From NCBI RefSeq assembly GCF_036924645.1, contig NZ_JAZHRX010000001.1:5483501-5547500 (forward strand): a stretch of 64,000 nucleotides of DNA. The letters run 5' to 3'. Of this stretch, positions 7,635-19,063 are shown one piece after another. Made by a program: the position numbers and the translations under genes. Position 1 is the stretch's first letter. Each line of letters begins with the position of its first letter. The notes below the pieces were generated by a model. It was not told where the DNA came from. It saw nothing but the letters and a program-made list of their open reading frames with translations, and searched no databases. Origin of the DNA: Bradyrhizobium sp. AZCC 2176 (GTDB lineage Bacteria > Pseudomonadota > Alphaproteobacteria > Rhizobiales > Xanthobacteraceae).

Positions 7635-7646
7635 GACTAATTCGTC
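7635..7646. promoter_or_regulatory. candidate TetR operator between O-methyltransferase and tetR
   Basis: GACTAATTCGTC is a 12-base dyad centred on AATT with one mismatched pair. It lies 51 bases before the O-methyltransferase start and 32 bases before the tetR start. TetR proteins commonly repress such divergent promoters from a site of this kind. Position and symmetry are the only support. Confidence 0.4.
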
Positions 7647-7677
7647 AGGTTTCCTATTCGCATTGCCCGCACCGCCC

Positions 7678-8310
7678 ATGGCCGATCGTCCAAGAGCCCA
7701 GATTTCCTCACGAAAACAGCCCAAGCAGGCCCGAGCTACCGGGCTTGTCGCCGCGATTTTGGACGCTGCTGTTCAGGTTTTGGCGAAAGAAGGCGCGCAG
7801 CGTTTCACCACGGCGCGGGTGGCCGAGAAGGCCGGGGTCAGTGTCGGGTCGCTGTATCAGTATTTTCCAAACAAGGCGGCGATCCTGTTTCGGCTTCAGA
7901 GCGACGAATGGCGGCAGACGACTGAATTGCTGCGCGGCATCCTCGAGGATGTCCGGAGATCGCCTCTCGAACGGCTGCGCATGCTGGTTCACGCCTTCAT
8001 CCGCTCGGAATGTGAGGAAGCCGCCATACGCGTCGCGCTCAATGATGCCGCCCCTCTTTATCGCGACGCGCCCGAAGCGCACGAGGCGAGAGCCTCGGGA
8101 GACCGCATTGTCCAGGCCTTCATGCAGGAGGCGCTGCCCAGGGGTTCAGAAGAAACGCGTGCATTGGCCGGGGACCTGATCACAACGACGCTCAGCGCGG
8201 TCGGGAAGCATTTTTCGGAAAGCCCTCGGACCGCCGCAGAGATCGAAGCCTATGGCGACGCCATGGCCGATATGTTTTGCGCCTATCTCCGAGGTCTCAA
8301 GCATGCCTGA
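7678..8310 (+). CDS. TetR/AcrR family transcriptional regulator
   Basis: The 210-residue protein has the TetR helix-turn-helix in residues 20-65 (AILDAAVQVLAKEG, FTTARVAEKAGVSVGSLYQY, FPNKAAIL). The C-terminal part (residues 70-205) is the ligand-binding region and resembles the TetR_C AcrR-type fold. I chose the ATG at 7678; a TTG at 7663 is also in frame. It is divergent from the SAM methyltransferase gene, which is its most likely target. The ligand is unknown. Confidence 0.9.
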   Translation: MADRPRAQISSRKQPKQARATGLVAAILDAAVQVLAKEGAQRFTTARVAEKAGVSVGSLYQYFPNKAAILFRLQSDEWRQTTELLRGILEDVRRSPLERLRMLVHAFIRSECEEAAIRVALNDAAPLYRDAPEAHEARASGDRIVQAFMQEALPRGSEETRALAGDLITTTLSAVGKHFSESPRTAAEIEAYGDAMADMFCAYLRGLKHA

Positions 8311-8406
8311 GAAAGGCGCCAGAGCCGTCAGCAAACGTCCAGTTTCTGGAGTGCAGTTCACGAGCGCTCTGGGGCTGGCATTGATCTGAGTAGCCCGGCG
8401 CCCGCG

Positions 8407-8949
8407 CTATGGCCCGATCGAGGCATCATCGCCATCGAGCCTGGTTTTTCCGGCGACGATCTGAGCCACTTCGTCATCCGAAAGCGGTGGTCCTATCGGG
8501 TCTACGCCCGCCTCTCGGGCGGCTGCGCCGAGGCCGTCGTGATCAGTGGTGGTGACCCCGCGTTGCTCGGTCAAGGAGAAGAACCGTTCGAAGCCACCCG
8601 GAACGACGGTCACGGTGAAATGAACGCCTTCATTCCCGAAAGCACGCCAAGTGTGCGGCATCCTTTTTGGCAGCAGCGTCATGTCGCCATCGGTCATGGT
8701 GAAGCAGCGTTCTGGCGTCCAGACCACGATCCGGCCTTCGAGCAAATGGATGATCTCGTCGTCAAAACGATGCGTGTGGCGTGCCGGGCCGAAGCCGGCG
8801 GGCGCACGATAATCGAAGATGGAGTACGCGCTGTCCGTGCCGCTGACGCGCAGATGGCATTTCTCGGCAAACGGGCTGCGGGACACATCGGCACAATCAC
8901 CCGCGGCATCGAGGCTGAGCTCTCCCGGGGCCGTTGATTGTCGCTGCAT
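8407..8949 (-). CDS. cupin domain protein
   Basis: The 180-residue protein has a single cupin barrel. Motif 1 is seen as RHTHRFDDEIIHLLEG, with the two His and the Glu that bind a metal, and motif 2 near LPKRMPHTWRAFG. The C-terminal tail (ERFFSLTEQ ... PPLSDDEVAQI) is as in quercetin 2,3-dioxygenase-like small cupins. I chose ATG 8949 because GGAG lies 6 bases upstream and the longer in-frame extension to 9075 is low-complexity basic sequence unlike the family. The enzyme activity is not predictable; metal-binding residues are intact. It stands alone, facing away from the GST gene. Confidence 0.82.
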   Translation of the reverse strand: MQRQSTAPGELSLDAAGDCADVSRSPFAEKCHLRVSGTDSAYSIFDYRAPAGFGPARHTHRFDDEIIHLLEGRIVVWTPERCFTMTDGDMTLLPKRMPHTWRAFGNEGVHFTVTVVPGGFERFFSLTEQRGVTTTDHDGLGAAAREAGVDPIGPPLSDDEVAQIVAGKTRLDGDDASIGP

Positions 8950-9394
8950 GACGTTCTCCAAAGCAATCTCACGGTTTGATCGTGGAGGAAGGACCTGTTT
9001 TCTTCGGGCACCAGCGCATTCCAGGTGAGTATGCCGAAACCGATCTAAACGTTCCCGACAGGCGTGGCGTTCCAATGTCCGCGTTGAAACGTCACCGGGA
9101 ACATGGGCGAGGGCGAGGCCGTGTCACCGGCCGAGGAAGTTGGAAGTGCCGCTGCGGCCGACGAAGTCGCGTCCGCGGAACTCGTGAATGCGGATGCCGA
9201 CACTGGCGTAGGCGAGACGGCGGTCGTGCGCTCGAATGGAGCGACGGAAACGACGCGCCCTGCGCCAAGAGACGCATCTTCAGGTGCGCAATTGCTCGCC
9301 GGGGAATGACGAGATGAGGTGGATTGCTTCGCTTCGCTCGCAATGACACCCTCAAGCAAATCGAACCCATCAAGCGGAAACCAGAGGAAGCCCC
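8950..9394. other. 445-base gap with one short Ala/Glu-rich open frame
   Basis: No supported gene is seen here. A plus-strand frame at 9103-9309 would encode 68 residues rich in Ala, Glu and Asp, and a minus-strand frame at 9045-9359 is open too. Neither has a ribosome binding site or a recognisable domain, and the minus-strand frame runs through the 9321-9347 repeat half. Confidence 0.5.
9321..9347. repeat. half copy of GGATTGCTTCGC...GCAATGAC repeat
   Basis: The sequence GGATTGCTTCGCTTCGCTCG followed by CAATGAC matches the right half of the palindromic repeats at 18944-19056, 31797-31872 and 36321-36397. The left half is absent, so this is a truncated copy. Confidence 0.75.
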
Positions 9395-10018
9395 ATGCTC
9401 ACGCTGCATCATCTCAACGACTCCCGTTCGCAACGGATTTTATGGCTGCTGGAGGAGCTCGGCACGCCCTATGAGATGAAGCGCTATCAGCGCAACGCCG
9501 AGACGCGGCTGGCGCCGCCGGAGTTGAAAGAGGTTCATCCGCTCGGCAAGTCACCCGTTATCACCGACGGCGACACGACGATCGCGGAATCCGCCGCCAT
9601 CGTCGACTACATCATCCGTCGGTACGGTAAGGGCGCGATGATGCCGGCGCCGGGAAGCGCGGATTACGAGGCCTATAACGAGTGGCTACATTGTTCGGAG
9701 GGCTCGGCGATGCTGCCGCTGATGCTCAACCTCTACGTGTCCCGGCTGAAGGAGGCGGGCGCGCCGCTGCATCCCCGCATCGACAGCGAGCTCGCCAACC
9801 ATCTCGGCTATGTCGACGCCGCGCTGAAGGGGCGGGACTTCTTCGTGGGCCCGTCGTTGACCGGCGCCGATATCCAGATGAGCTTTGTCGGCGAGATGGC
9901 AAAAGTGTTCGGGAAGCTGGCTCCGTATCCGAACCTGGCGGCCTGGCTGGAGCGCATGCATGCCCGCCCGGGGTTCCAGCGGAGCATCGAAAAGGGCGGG
10001 CCATACCGGTTTGCGTGA
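9395..10018 (+). CDS. glutathione S-transferase
   Basis: The 207-residue protein has an N-terminal thioredoxin-like domain: LTLHHLNDSRSQRILWLLEE, then HPLGKSPVI and ESAAIVDYI, with the Pro-Val and Glu-Ser that hold glutathione. The alpha-helical C-terminal domain ends with GPSLTGADIQMSF and PNLAAWLERMHARPGF. The catalytic residue is likely Ser9 or Asn8 of the DSRS segment, as in bacterial beta/theta-like enzymes. It would conjugate glutathione to electrophiles or act as a peroxidase; the substrate is unknown. The ATG at 9395 is preceded by GAGGAAG. It is the last gene before the conserved glyA cluster. Confidence 0.9.
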   Translation: MLTLHHLNDSRSQRILWLLEELGTPYEMKRYQRNAETRLAPPELKEVHPLGKSPVITDGDTTIAESAAIVDYIIRRYGKGAMMPAPGSADYEAYNEWLHCSEGSAMLPLMLNLYVSRLKEAGAPLHPRIDSELANHLGYVDAALKGRDFFVGPSLTGADIQMSFVGEMAKVFGKLAPYPNLAAWLERMHARPGFQRSIEKGGPYRFA

Positions 10019-10028
10019 GGGGGCGGCA

Positions 10029-10108
10029 GTCATTCCGGGGCGATGCGAAGCATCGAACCCGGAATCTCGAGATTCCGGGTCTGGTCCTTCGGACCATCCC
10101 GGAATGAC
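10029..10108. repeat. palindromic intergenic repeat (CATTCCGGG type)
   Basis: GTCATTCCGGG at the left is matched by CCCGGAATGAC-like sequence at the right (about 10097-10108). Internal short dyads (GCGATGCGAAGCATCG, GGAATCTCGAGATTCC, GGTCCTTCGGACC) give a chain of hairpins. It lies 10 bases after the GST stop and could act as a transcription barrier. Confidence 0.7.
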
Positions 10109-10297
10109 TGCGGAATGGGTGGCACCTCTGGGAACCCGCATCATCCCCACCATATCTTGCATAAATATCAGCCCTGTACCGCAAGTGCTTGGCCAATTCC
10201 GGCCGATGTGGTATCTCGCAGGCGCTTCTTTCGACCGCCACACCAAACCCGCCCGCTTCGCCCCTAAAGGCCTGCGGCGGTGGAGATATTTCGCCCA

Positions 10298-11608
<1,311 letters not shown>

Positions 11609-11620
11609 AGGCTGCATTGG

Positions 11621-12103
11621 ATGCGCTGTCCGAGCTGCAACAGTCTCGATACGCAGGTGAAGGACTCCCGTCCGACCGAGGATTCGGCCGTGATCCGGCG
11701 GCGGCGGGTGTGCATCGCCTGCAATTTCCGTTTCACGACCTTCGAGCGGGTGCAGTTGCGCGAACTGACCGTGATCAAGCGCAACGGCCGCCGGGTGCCG
11801 TTCGACCGCGACAAGCTGGTGCGCTCGCTGCAGATCTCCTTGCGCAAGCGGCCGGTCGATCCTGAAAGGGTCGAGAAGATGGTTTCCGCGATCGTGCGCG
11901 AACTCGAAAGCGGTGGCGAGGCGGAAGTATCCTCGGAGGCGATCGGCGAGATCGTGATGGAGCATCTGCGCCAGCTCGATGACGTCGCCTATGTGCGCTT
12001 CGCCTCCGTCTATCGTAATTTCCGCGAGGCCAAGGATTTTGAGGCCGTGCTCGGCGAACTCTCCGCGGAAGACGCCGCACGGGTCGCCACGTTACGCAAA
12101 TGA
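11621..12103 (+). CDS. nrdR: transcriptional repressor NrdR
   Basis: The 160-residue protein has the NrdR zinc ribbon at its N-terminus ([17 protein letters not shown], then [15 protein letters not shown], four Cys) and an ATP-cone domain ([16 protein letters not shown] ... [13 protein letters not shown]). NrdR senses dATP/ATP and represses ribonucleotide reductase genes, which lie outside this window. It overlaps ribD by 4 bases (ATGA), so translation is probably coupled. Confidence 0.97.
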   Translation: MRCPSCNSLDTQVKDSRPTEDSAVIRRRRVCIACNFRFTTFERVQLRELTVIKRNGRRVPFDRDKLVRSLQISLRKRPVDPERVEKMVSAIVRELESGGEAEVSSEAIGEIVMEHLRQLDDVAYVRFASVYRNFREAKDFEAVLGELSAEDAARVATLRK

Positions 12104-13251
12104 TCTTCCGCATTCTGGAAGACCAATACGGGCAGAAACTCAAAGAGGCCAAAGCGGCCGACCTGCGCTTCATGCAGCTTGCGCTCGCACTCGGCCGCCG
12201 CGGGCTGGGTCGCACCTGGCCGAACCCGGCCGTCGGCGCGGTCGTGGTCAAGGACGGCGTCATCGTTGGCCGTGGCTGGACGCAAGCGGGCGGGCGGCCG
12301 CATGCCGAGCCCGAGGCGTTGAGACGTGCCGGCGAGGCCGCGCGGGGCGCCACGCTCTATGTGACGCTGGAGCCCTGTTCGCATTTCGGCAGGTCGCCGC
12401 CCTGCGTCGATGCGGTGATCGCGGCGGGCATCGCGCGCGTGGTTTCGGCGATCGAGGACCCCAATCCTGAAGTGGCCGGGCAGGGGCACGCCAAACTTCG
12501 CGCCGCCGGCATCGCGGTTGATGTCGGCCTCGGCGCTGCGGAAGCCGCGCACGATCACGCCGGGCATTTCCGCCGTATCCGCGACAAGCGCCCCCATGTG
12601 ATCCTGAAACTCGCCGTCTCCGCCGATGACAAGATCGGCGCTGCCGGCCGCAAGCCGGTCGCGATCACCGGCGAGGCGGCGAAGGCTCGCGTGCATCTGT
12701 TGCGTGCGCAATGTGATGCCGTCCTGGTCGGCATCGGCACCGTGCTGGCGGATGATCCGGTTCTGACCTGCCGCCTGCCGGGCATGGACGCCCGGTCACC
12801 GGTGCGGGTGGTGCTGGATCGCGCGCTGCGGCTGCCGGGTACGAGCAAGCTGGTCCATTCCGCGCGCCAGACGCCGCTCTGGGTCATGACGTCGGACTTC
12901 GCCGAGGCCCCCGCTGCCATGAAACTCGGCGCGGCCGGCGCGCAGGTGATGCGCGTTGCGGCGACCGCGCAGCCGCCCGGGCTGGATCTGCCGGCGGCGC
13001 TGCGCGCGCTGTCCGAAAAGGGCATCACGAGGCTGATGGTGGAGGGCGGTTCGCGGGTCGCCGCGTCATTCGTAGCTAGCGGCCTGGTCGATGAAATCTG
13101 GCTGCTGCGTGGGCCTGATAAGATTGGGACGGACGGCATTCCCGCGCTGGACGCATTGCCGCTGTCGGCTCTCACCGGGTCGCCTGCCTTCAAGACTCGT
13201 GCTAGCGAAAGCCTCGGCAAAGAGACTCTTACGATTTACGAGCGCGCCTAA
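12100..13251 (+). CDS. ribD: bifunctional diaminohydroxyphosphoribosylaminopyrimidine deaminase / 5-amino-6-(5-phosphoribosylamino)uracil reductase
   Basis: RibD performs the second and third steps of riboflavin synthesis. The N-terminal deaminase domain has the zinc motif HAEPEAL and [11 protein letters not shown]; the C-terminal NADPH-dependent reductase domain runs from about residue 165 ([17 protein letters not shown]) and includes [14 protein letters not shown]. The length of 383 residues is normal. It overlaps nrdR by 4 bases and ribE by 1 base. No FMN riboswitch is seen upstream, so control must come from the cluster promoter. Confidence 0.96.
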   Translation: MIFRILEDQYGQKLKEAKAADLRFMQLALALGRRGLGRTWPNPAVGAVVVKDGVIVGRGWTQAGGRPHAEPEALRRAGEAARGATLYVTLEPCSHFGRSPPCVDAVIAAGIARVVSAIEDPNPEVAGQGHAKLRAAGIAVDVGLGAAEAAHDHAGHFRRIRDKRPHVILKLAVSADDKIGAAGRKPVAITGEAAKARVHLLRAQCDAVLVGIGTVLADDPVLTCRLPGMDARSPVRVVLDRALRLPGTSKLVHSARQTPLWVMTSDFAEAPAAMKLGAAGAQVMRVAATAQPPGLDLPAALRALSEKGITRLMVEGGSRVAASFVASGLVDEIWLLRGPDKIGTDGIPALDALPLSALTGSPAFKTRASESLGKETLTIYERA

Positions 13252-13859
13252 TGTTTACCGGAATTGTCAGCGACATCGGCGAGATCGTTAGCCTCACGCC
13301 AACGGCGCAGGGCCAGTTGCACCGCATGCGCATCGCCTGCCGTTACGACCAGACGACGATCGCCGACGGCGCCTCGATCGCCTGCAATGGTGTCTGTCTG
13401 ACGGTGGTCGCTTCGGGCGTCGAAGGCGGCAGGACCTGGTTCGACGTCGACGCGGCCGCCGAGACGCTCGGCATGACCACGGCCAAGCATTGGCTCAAGG
13501 GCACCAAACTCAATCTCGAGCGGGCGCTGAAGATCGGCGACGAACTCGGCGGCCATATTGTCGCGGGGCATGCCGACGGCATTGCGACCATCGTCAAGCG
13601 CGACGATCTGCCTGATATGGCGCGGTTCGAACTGCGTACCGCGCGGGAGCTGGCGCGTTTCATCGCCGCCAAGGGCTCGGTGACGCTGGATGGCGTATCG
13701 CTGACCGTGAATACGGTCGAGGATGTCACGTTTTCGGTGCTGATCATCCCGCACACGCTCAGCGTCACCACGCTCAGCGGCTGGCGCGCGGGCAGCGAGG
13801 TCAATATCGAGGTCGATCTGATGGCCCGCTATGCGGCGCGGCTGTCGGAAATGACGTAA
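13251..13859 (+). CDS. ribE: riboflavin synthase (alpha chain)
   Basis: The 202-residue protein starts [13 protein letters not shown] and consists of two lumazine-binding repeats, each with the pattern ADGASIACNGVCLTVV (residues about 38-53) and KGSVTLDGVSLTVNTV (second half). It dismutates two 6,7-dimethyl-8-ribityllumazine molecules to riboflavin as a trimer. The start ATG shares a base with the ribD stop. A 130-base palindromic repeat separates it from ribH. Confidence 0.96.
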   Translation: MFTGIVSDIGEIVSLTPTAQGQLHRMRIACRYDQTTIADGASIACNGVCLTVVASGVEGGRTWFDVDAAAETLGMTTAKHWLKGTKLNLERALKIGDELGGHIVAGHADGIATIVKRDDLPDMARFELRTARELARFIAAKGSVTLDGVSLTVNTVEDVTFSVLIIPHTLSVTTLSGWRAGSEVNIEVDLMARYAARLSEMT

Positions 13860-13875
13860 CGGCAACAACAAAAGT

Positions 13876-14005
13876 GTCATACGCGGGCTTGACCGGCGTA
13901 TCCATCCTCTTAACAAGATGGCTTCACAAGATGGCTTCCCTGGCAGGATGGATTGCCGGTAGCCAAATGGGGTAGACGCGCTTCGCGCTTTAGCCCGGCA
14001 ATGAC
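13876..14005. repeat. intergenic palindromic repeat inside the rib cluster
   Basis: GTCATACGCGGGCTTGACC on the left resembles, inverted, CCCGGCAATGAC on the right, with GGATGGATTGCCGG in between. It is of the same general class as the copies at 30010-30101 and 51791-51890. It fills the whole space between ribE and ribH. CAAGATGGCTTC occurs twice at 13915-13937. Confidence 0.6.
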
Positions 14006-14019
14006 GACGAAGGCAGATA

Positions 14020-14511
14020 ATGGCAGACGCACGGCGCGCCCCTCTAAAAGACCAGACCGACATTTCAGGCGCGCGCGCGCTGATCGTCGAGGCGCGGTTC
14101 TATGACGACATCCAGGATGCGCTGCTGGAGGGCGCCATCGCCGAGCTGAAGGCGGCCGGAGTGACACATGACGTCCTCACGGTGCCCGGCGCGCTCGAGA
14201 TTCCGGCCGCGATCGCGATCGCGCTCGATGCTGCTGAAAACAACGGCAAGCCTTATGATGCGGCAATTGCGCTCGGCTGCGTGGTGCGCGGCGACACCAT
14301 CCATTTCGAGATCGTCTCGATCGAATCTTCGCGCGCGCTGATGGATCTGGCCGTTGCGCGAAAAGTTCCGCTTGGCAACGGCATCATCACGGTCAATACC
14401 GACGCGCAGGCCTGGGCGCGGGCGCGCGCCAGCGAATTGAACAAGGGCGGCGACGCCGCGCGCGCGGCGCTGGCGATGCTGCGGATCAAGCGCCGGCTGA
14501 CAAAGGCCTGA
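14020..14511 (+). CDS. ribH: 6,7-dimethyl-8-ribityllumazine synthase
   Basis: RibH condenses the ribD-derived pyrimidine with dihydroxybutanone phosphate to give lumazine, the RibE substrate. The 163-residue protein shows [14 protein letters not shown] near the N-terminus, [11 protein letters not shown], and [18 protein letters not shown] with the catalytic His, then [15 protein letters not shown]. It assembles into pentamers or icosahedra. It is followed by nusB after 2 bases. Confidence 0.96.
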   Translation: MADARRAPLKDQTDISGARALIVEARFYDDIQDALLEGAIAELKAAGVTHDVLTVPGALEIPAAIAIALDAAENNGKPYDAAIALGCVVRGDTIHFEIVSIESSRALMDLAVARKVPLGNGIITVNTDAQAWARARASELNKGGDAARAALAMLRIKRRLTKA

Positions 14512-14513
14512 CG

Positions 14514-15008
14514 ATGGCAGATCAGAAGAGGCCAGCGAAAAGTCCGGACAAGAAAGCCAACCGCCGCGGTGCGGCGCGGCTCGCCGCCGTGCAGGCGCTC
14601 TACCAGATGGATATCGCGGGCGCCGGGATCAATGACATTTTCGCCGAGTTCGAAAGCCACTGGCTCGGCAACGAGGTCGAGGGCGACAAATACCTGCCGG
14701 CGGAGGCCGCGTTCTTCAAGGATGTGGTGGCCGGCGTGGTGCGCGACCAGGCCAGGCTCGATCCCTTGATCGACGATGCGCTCCAGAAGGGCTGGCCGTT
14801 GAAGCGGATTGATGCGATTTTGCGCGCGGTCCTGCGGGCCGGTTCGTACGAACTGGAGCACCGCAAGGACGTGCCGGGCCGCGTGGTCGTGTCCGAATAT
14901 GTCGACGTCGCGCATGCCTTCGTCGAAAAGGACGAGACCGGCATGGTCAACGCCGTGCTCGACCAGATCGCGCGCCAGTTCCGCGCCGACGAGTTCGCGC
15001 GTGGCTAG
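14514..15008 (+). CDS. nusB: transcription antitermination factor NusB
   Basis: The 164-residue protein has the all-helical NusB fold: RRGAARLAAVQALYQMDI near the N-terminus, KRIDAILRAVLRAGSYEL and VSEYVDVAHAFVEKDETGMV near the C-terminus. NusB with NusE binds boxA RNA and supports rRNA antitermination. A basic Lys/Arg-rich N-terminus precedes the domain. The ribH-nusB-thiL order is conserved in Rhizobiales. It overlaps thiL by 8 bases. Confidence 0.96.
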   Translation: MADQKRPAKSPDKKANRRGAARLAAVQALYQMDIAGAGINDIFAEFESHWLGNEVEGDKYLPAEAAFFKDVVAGVVRDQARLDPLIDDALQKGWPLKRIDAILRAVLRAGSYELEHRKDVPGRVVVSEYVDVAHAFVEKDETGMVNAVLDQIARQFRADEFARG

Positions 15009-15996
15009 CGGAAAACCCGCGTCCGGCGAGGACTCGCTGATCGCGCGCTATTTCCGGCCGCTTGCGACCGATCCCGGCGCCTTCGGTCTCGACGACGACG
15101 CCGCGGCGCTGAAGCCTGATGGCAACGACATCGTGGTGACGGTGGATGCCATCGTCGAGGGCGTGCATTTCCTGCCCGACGATCCGCCCGACACGGTCGC
15201 GCGCAAGGCGCTGCGGGTGAATCTTTCCGATCTCGCGGCGAAGGGTGCTGTGCCGGCCGGCTTCTTGCTGACGCTGGCGCTGCGCAACGTTGACGAGGCC
15301 TGGCTGAAACCGTTTGCGGCAGCGGTTGGCGAGGACGCCGCGCAATTCGCCTGTCCGCTGCTGGGCGGCGACACCGTGCAGACGCCTGGCCCGCTGACGG
15401 TCTCGGTCACGGCGTTCGGCCGGGTGCCGCCGGGCAAGATGGTTCATCGCAGCGGCGCCAGACCCGGCGAGCGCGTAATGGTGACCGGCACTGTCGGCGA
15501 CGCCGCGCTGGGGCTTGCCATCCTGCGCGGCGGGAAGGTGCATGCCGCCGCATCCGACAAGGCTGCGCGCGAGGCGCTGATCGGGCGCTATCGCGTTCCG
15601 CAGCCGCGCGTGGCAATGGCGGAAATCGTTCGCAACCATGCCAGCGCGGCGATGGATGTGTCTGACGGCCTTGCCGGCGATCTCGCCAAGCTGTGCGGCG
15701 TGTCCGGCGTATCCGCGGTGATCGATCTGGCGTCGATTCCGCTGTCTGACGCGGCGCGCGATCTTGTGTCGCGCGGCGTTGTCGGGCTGGAGACATTGAT
15801 TGCCGGCGGCGACGATTACGAAATCCTGTGCACGATGCCGGAGGATCGCGTTGAGGCGTTCGCACACGCTGCGCGAGAGGCCGGCGTCGCCGTGAGTTCC
15901 ATCGGTACGGTGGTCGCAGGAAGCGCGGTTCCGAAGTTCATCGACGCAGACGGCAGGGAAATCGCGCTGGAACGGCTCTCTTACAGCCATTTCTGA
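15001..15996 (+). CDS. thiL: thiamine-monophosphate kinase
   Basis: ThiL phosphorylates thiamine monophosphate to the active cofactor. The 331-residue protein, starting with GTG at 15001, has GLDDDAAAL (Mg-binding Asp cluster), AAKGAVPAGFLLTLAL, MDVSDGLAGDLAKL and GGDDYEILCTMP, typical of the PurM-like ATP-binding fold. Longer in-frame extensions upstream run through nusB and are shadows. It closes the glyA-to-thiL block. Confidence 0.95.
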   Translation: MASGKPASGEDSLIARYFRPLATDPGAFGLDDDAAALKPDGNDIVVTVDAIVEGVHFLPDDPPDTVARKALRVNLSDLAAKGAVPAGFLLTLALRNVDEAWLKPFAAAVGEDAAQFACPLLGGDTVQTPGPLTVSVTAFGRVPPGKMVHRSGARPGERVMVTGTVGDAALGLAILRGGKVHAAASDKAAREALIGRYRVPQPRVAMAEIVRNHASAAMDVSDGLAGDLAKLCGVSGVSAVIDLASIPLSDAARDLVSRGVVGLETLIAGGDDYEILCTMPEDRVEAFAHAAREAGVAVSSIGTVVAGSAVPKFIDADGREIALERLSYSHF

Positions 15997-16204
15997 AGGT
16001 GGGACCGTTAACGCCTCGGCCTTTATTTCCGGCCGGCCATTGCTATTTCGCCGAAAAACCTATAGGTGTATTGCTATTCGATTACCGTCGTGCCTTTTCG
16101 AACGCGCCCTAAGGGGCTTCTTCCAGAGACATCGTCGATATTGGATTTGAATCCGTGCGATCGCCGTGCGGAATTAAAAGCCTATGTGCTTTGGAGAAGA
16201 GAAA

Positions 16205-16414
16205 ATGGCTACAGGAACAGTGAAGTGGTTCAACGGTCAAAAGGGTTTCGGTTTCATTGAGCCGAGCGATGGCAGCAAGGATGTGTTCGTTCACATCTCG
16301 GCCGTCGAGCGCGCCGGCCTCGGTGGACTGGCCGAAGGTCAGAAGGTTCAGTTCGAACTCAAGACCGACAAGATGCGGGGCAAGGTGAGCGCGGAAAACC
16401 TGTCGCTCGTCTAA
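16205..16414 (+). CDS. cold shock protein, CspA family
   Basis: The 69-residue protein is one OB-fold cold shock domain: [19 protein letters not shown] carries RNP1 (KGFGFI) and DVFVHIS is RNP2. It binds single-stranded RNA or DNA. The ATG at 16205 follows GGAGAAGAG; an upstream start at 16184 would add seven residues of no similarity. A leader of up to about 200 bases separates it from thiL, as is common for cold-shock mRNAs. A strong intrinsic terminator follows at 16456-16502. Confidence 0.94.
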   Translation: MATGTVKWFNGQKGFGFIEPSDGSKDVFVHISAVERAGLGGLAEGQKVQFELKTDKMRGKVSAENLSLV

Positions 16415-16455
16415 GGCCTCGAAACGGTCGTTTCACGGATGTACTGGAATGGCTC

Positions 16456-16502
16456 GTGAGCCCGCTCGATCCTGATGGGATTGGGCGGGCTCTTGTATTT
16501 TA
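16456..16502 (+). terminator. rho-independent terminator after the cold shock gene
   Basis: GAGCCCGC (16458-16465) pairs with GCGGGCTC (16485-16492); ATCC and GGAT inside extend the structure. TTGTATTTT follows directly. It lies 44 bases after the stop codon. Confidence 0.85.
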
Positions 16503-16750
16503 GGCCCAGCCCCAATCTCAAGGCACGCGCCCGCCGCCGCGCTTGCAATAACTTGGCAAGGCCGGTTAGCGGTGAATCCTTTCAAAAATCGACGGATTCT
16601 GGCCTCCGCGGCGTTGCGCCGGGGAGACGATTTTGGCATGGTCCCGCCGATTTGAGGTCACCCTTTTGGGCAGGGAAGGCCTCCATAATATGCGCCGGCC
16701 GCGCTCGCGGGATGGCGTGGGGCGGAAAACCAGCATCTGAGGCAACTTCT
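16503..16750. other. 248-base leader region before hppA
   Basis: The interval between the cold-shock terminator and the pyrophosphatase start is open in the hppA frame, but that translation is basic and unlike the family, so I read it as untranslated leader and promoter. GAGG stands 9 bases before the hppA ATG. No other feature is seen. Confidence 0.5.
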
Positions 16751-18871
<2,121 letters not shown>

Positions 18872-18894
18872 GCGGCGTAAGGTCGATCAATACG

Positions 18895-18925
18895 AAAACC
18901 CCGCGATGCAAGCCGCGGGGTTTTT
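18895..18925 (+). terminator. rho-independent terminator after hppA
   Basis: AAAACCCCGCG (18895-18905) and CGCGGGGTTTT (18914-18924) form a perfect 11-base-pair stem with an 8-base loop, ending in a T run. It lies 23 bases after the hppA stop. Confidence 0.92.
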
Positions 18926-18943
18926 GCTTGGGGCTGTATCGCC

Positions 18944-19056
18944 GTCATTGCGAGCCAACGGGTCGCGCGAATGCGCGCCCGATGACAGGCTCCGCGAAGC
19001 AATCGGGCCATTTAGAAAGAATGGATTGCTTCGCCGCTTATGCTCCTCGCAATGAC
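18944..19056. repeat. composite intergenic palindrome with GTCATTGCGAG / CTCGCAATGAC ends
   Basis: The ends GTCATTGCGAG and CTCGCAATGAC are inverted repeats, as in the copies at 31797-31872 and 36321-36397. A 44-base module (18953-18996) is inserted just inside the left end; the same module, with one mismatch, occurs at 41861-41904 in a different repeat context. It lies between hppA and a convergent binding-protein gene. Confidence 0.8.
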
Positions 19057-19063
19057 GTGATCC

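Noticed and set aside
9103..9309. 68-residue acidic plus-strand frame
   Set aside because: It has no ribosome binding site, is low complexity, and has no similarity that I recognise.
1..10000. Integrase gene that could explain the guaA relics
   Set aside because: None of the frames in the first 10 kb has the tyrosine or serine recombinase motifs.
12040..12110. FMN riboswitch before ribD
   Set aside because: ribD overlaps nrdR by four bases; there is no leader and no conserved RFN element.
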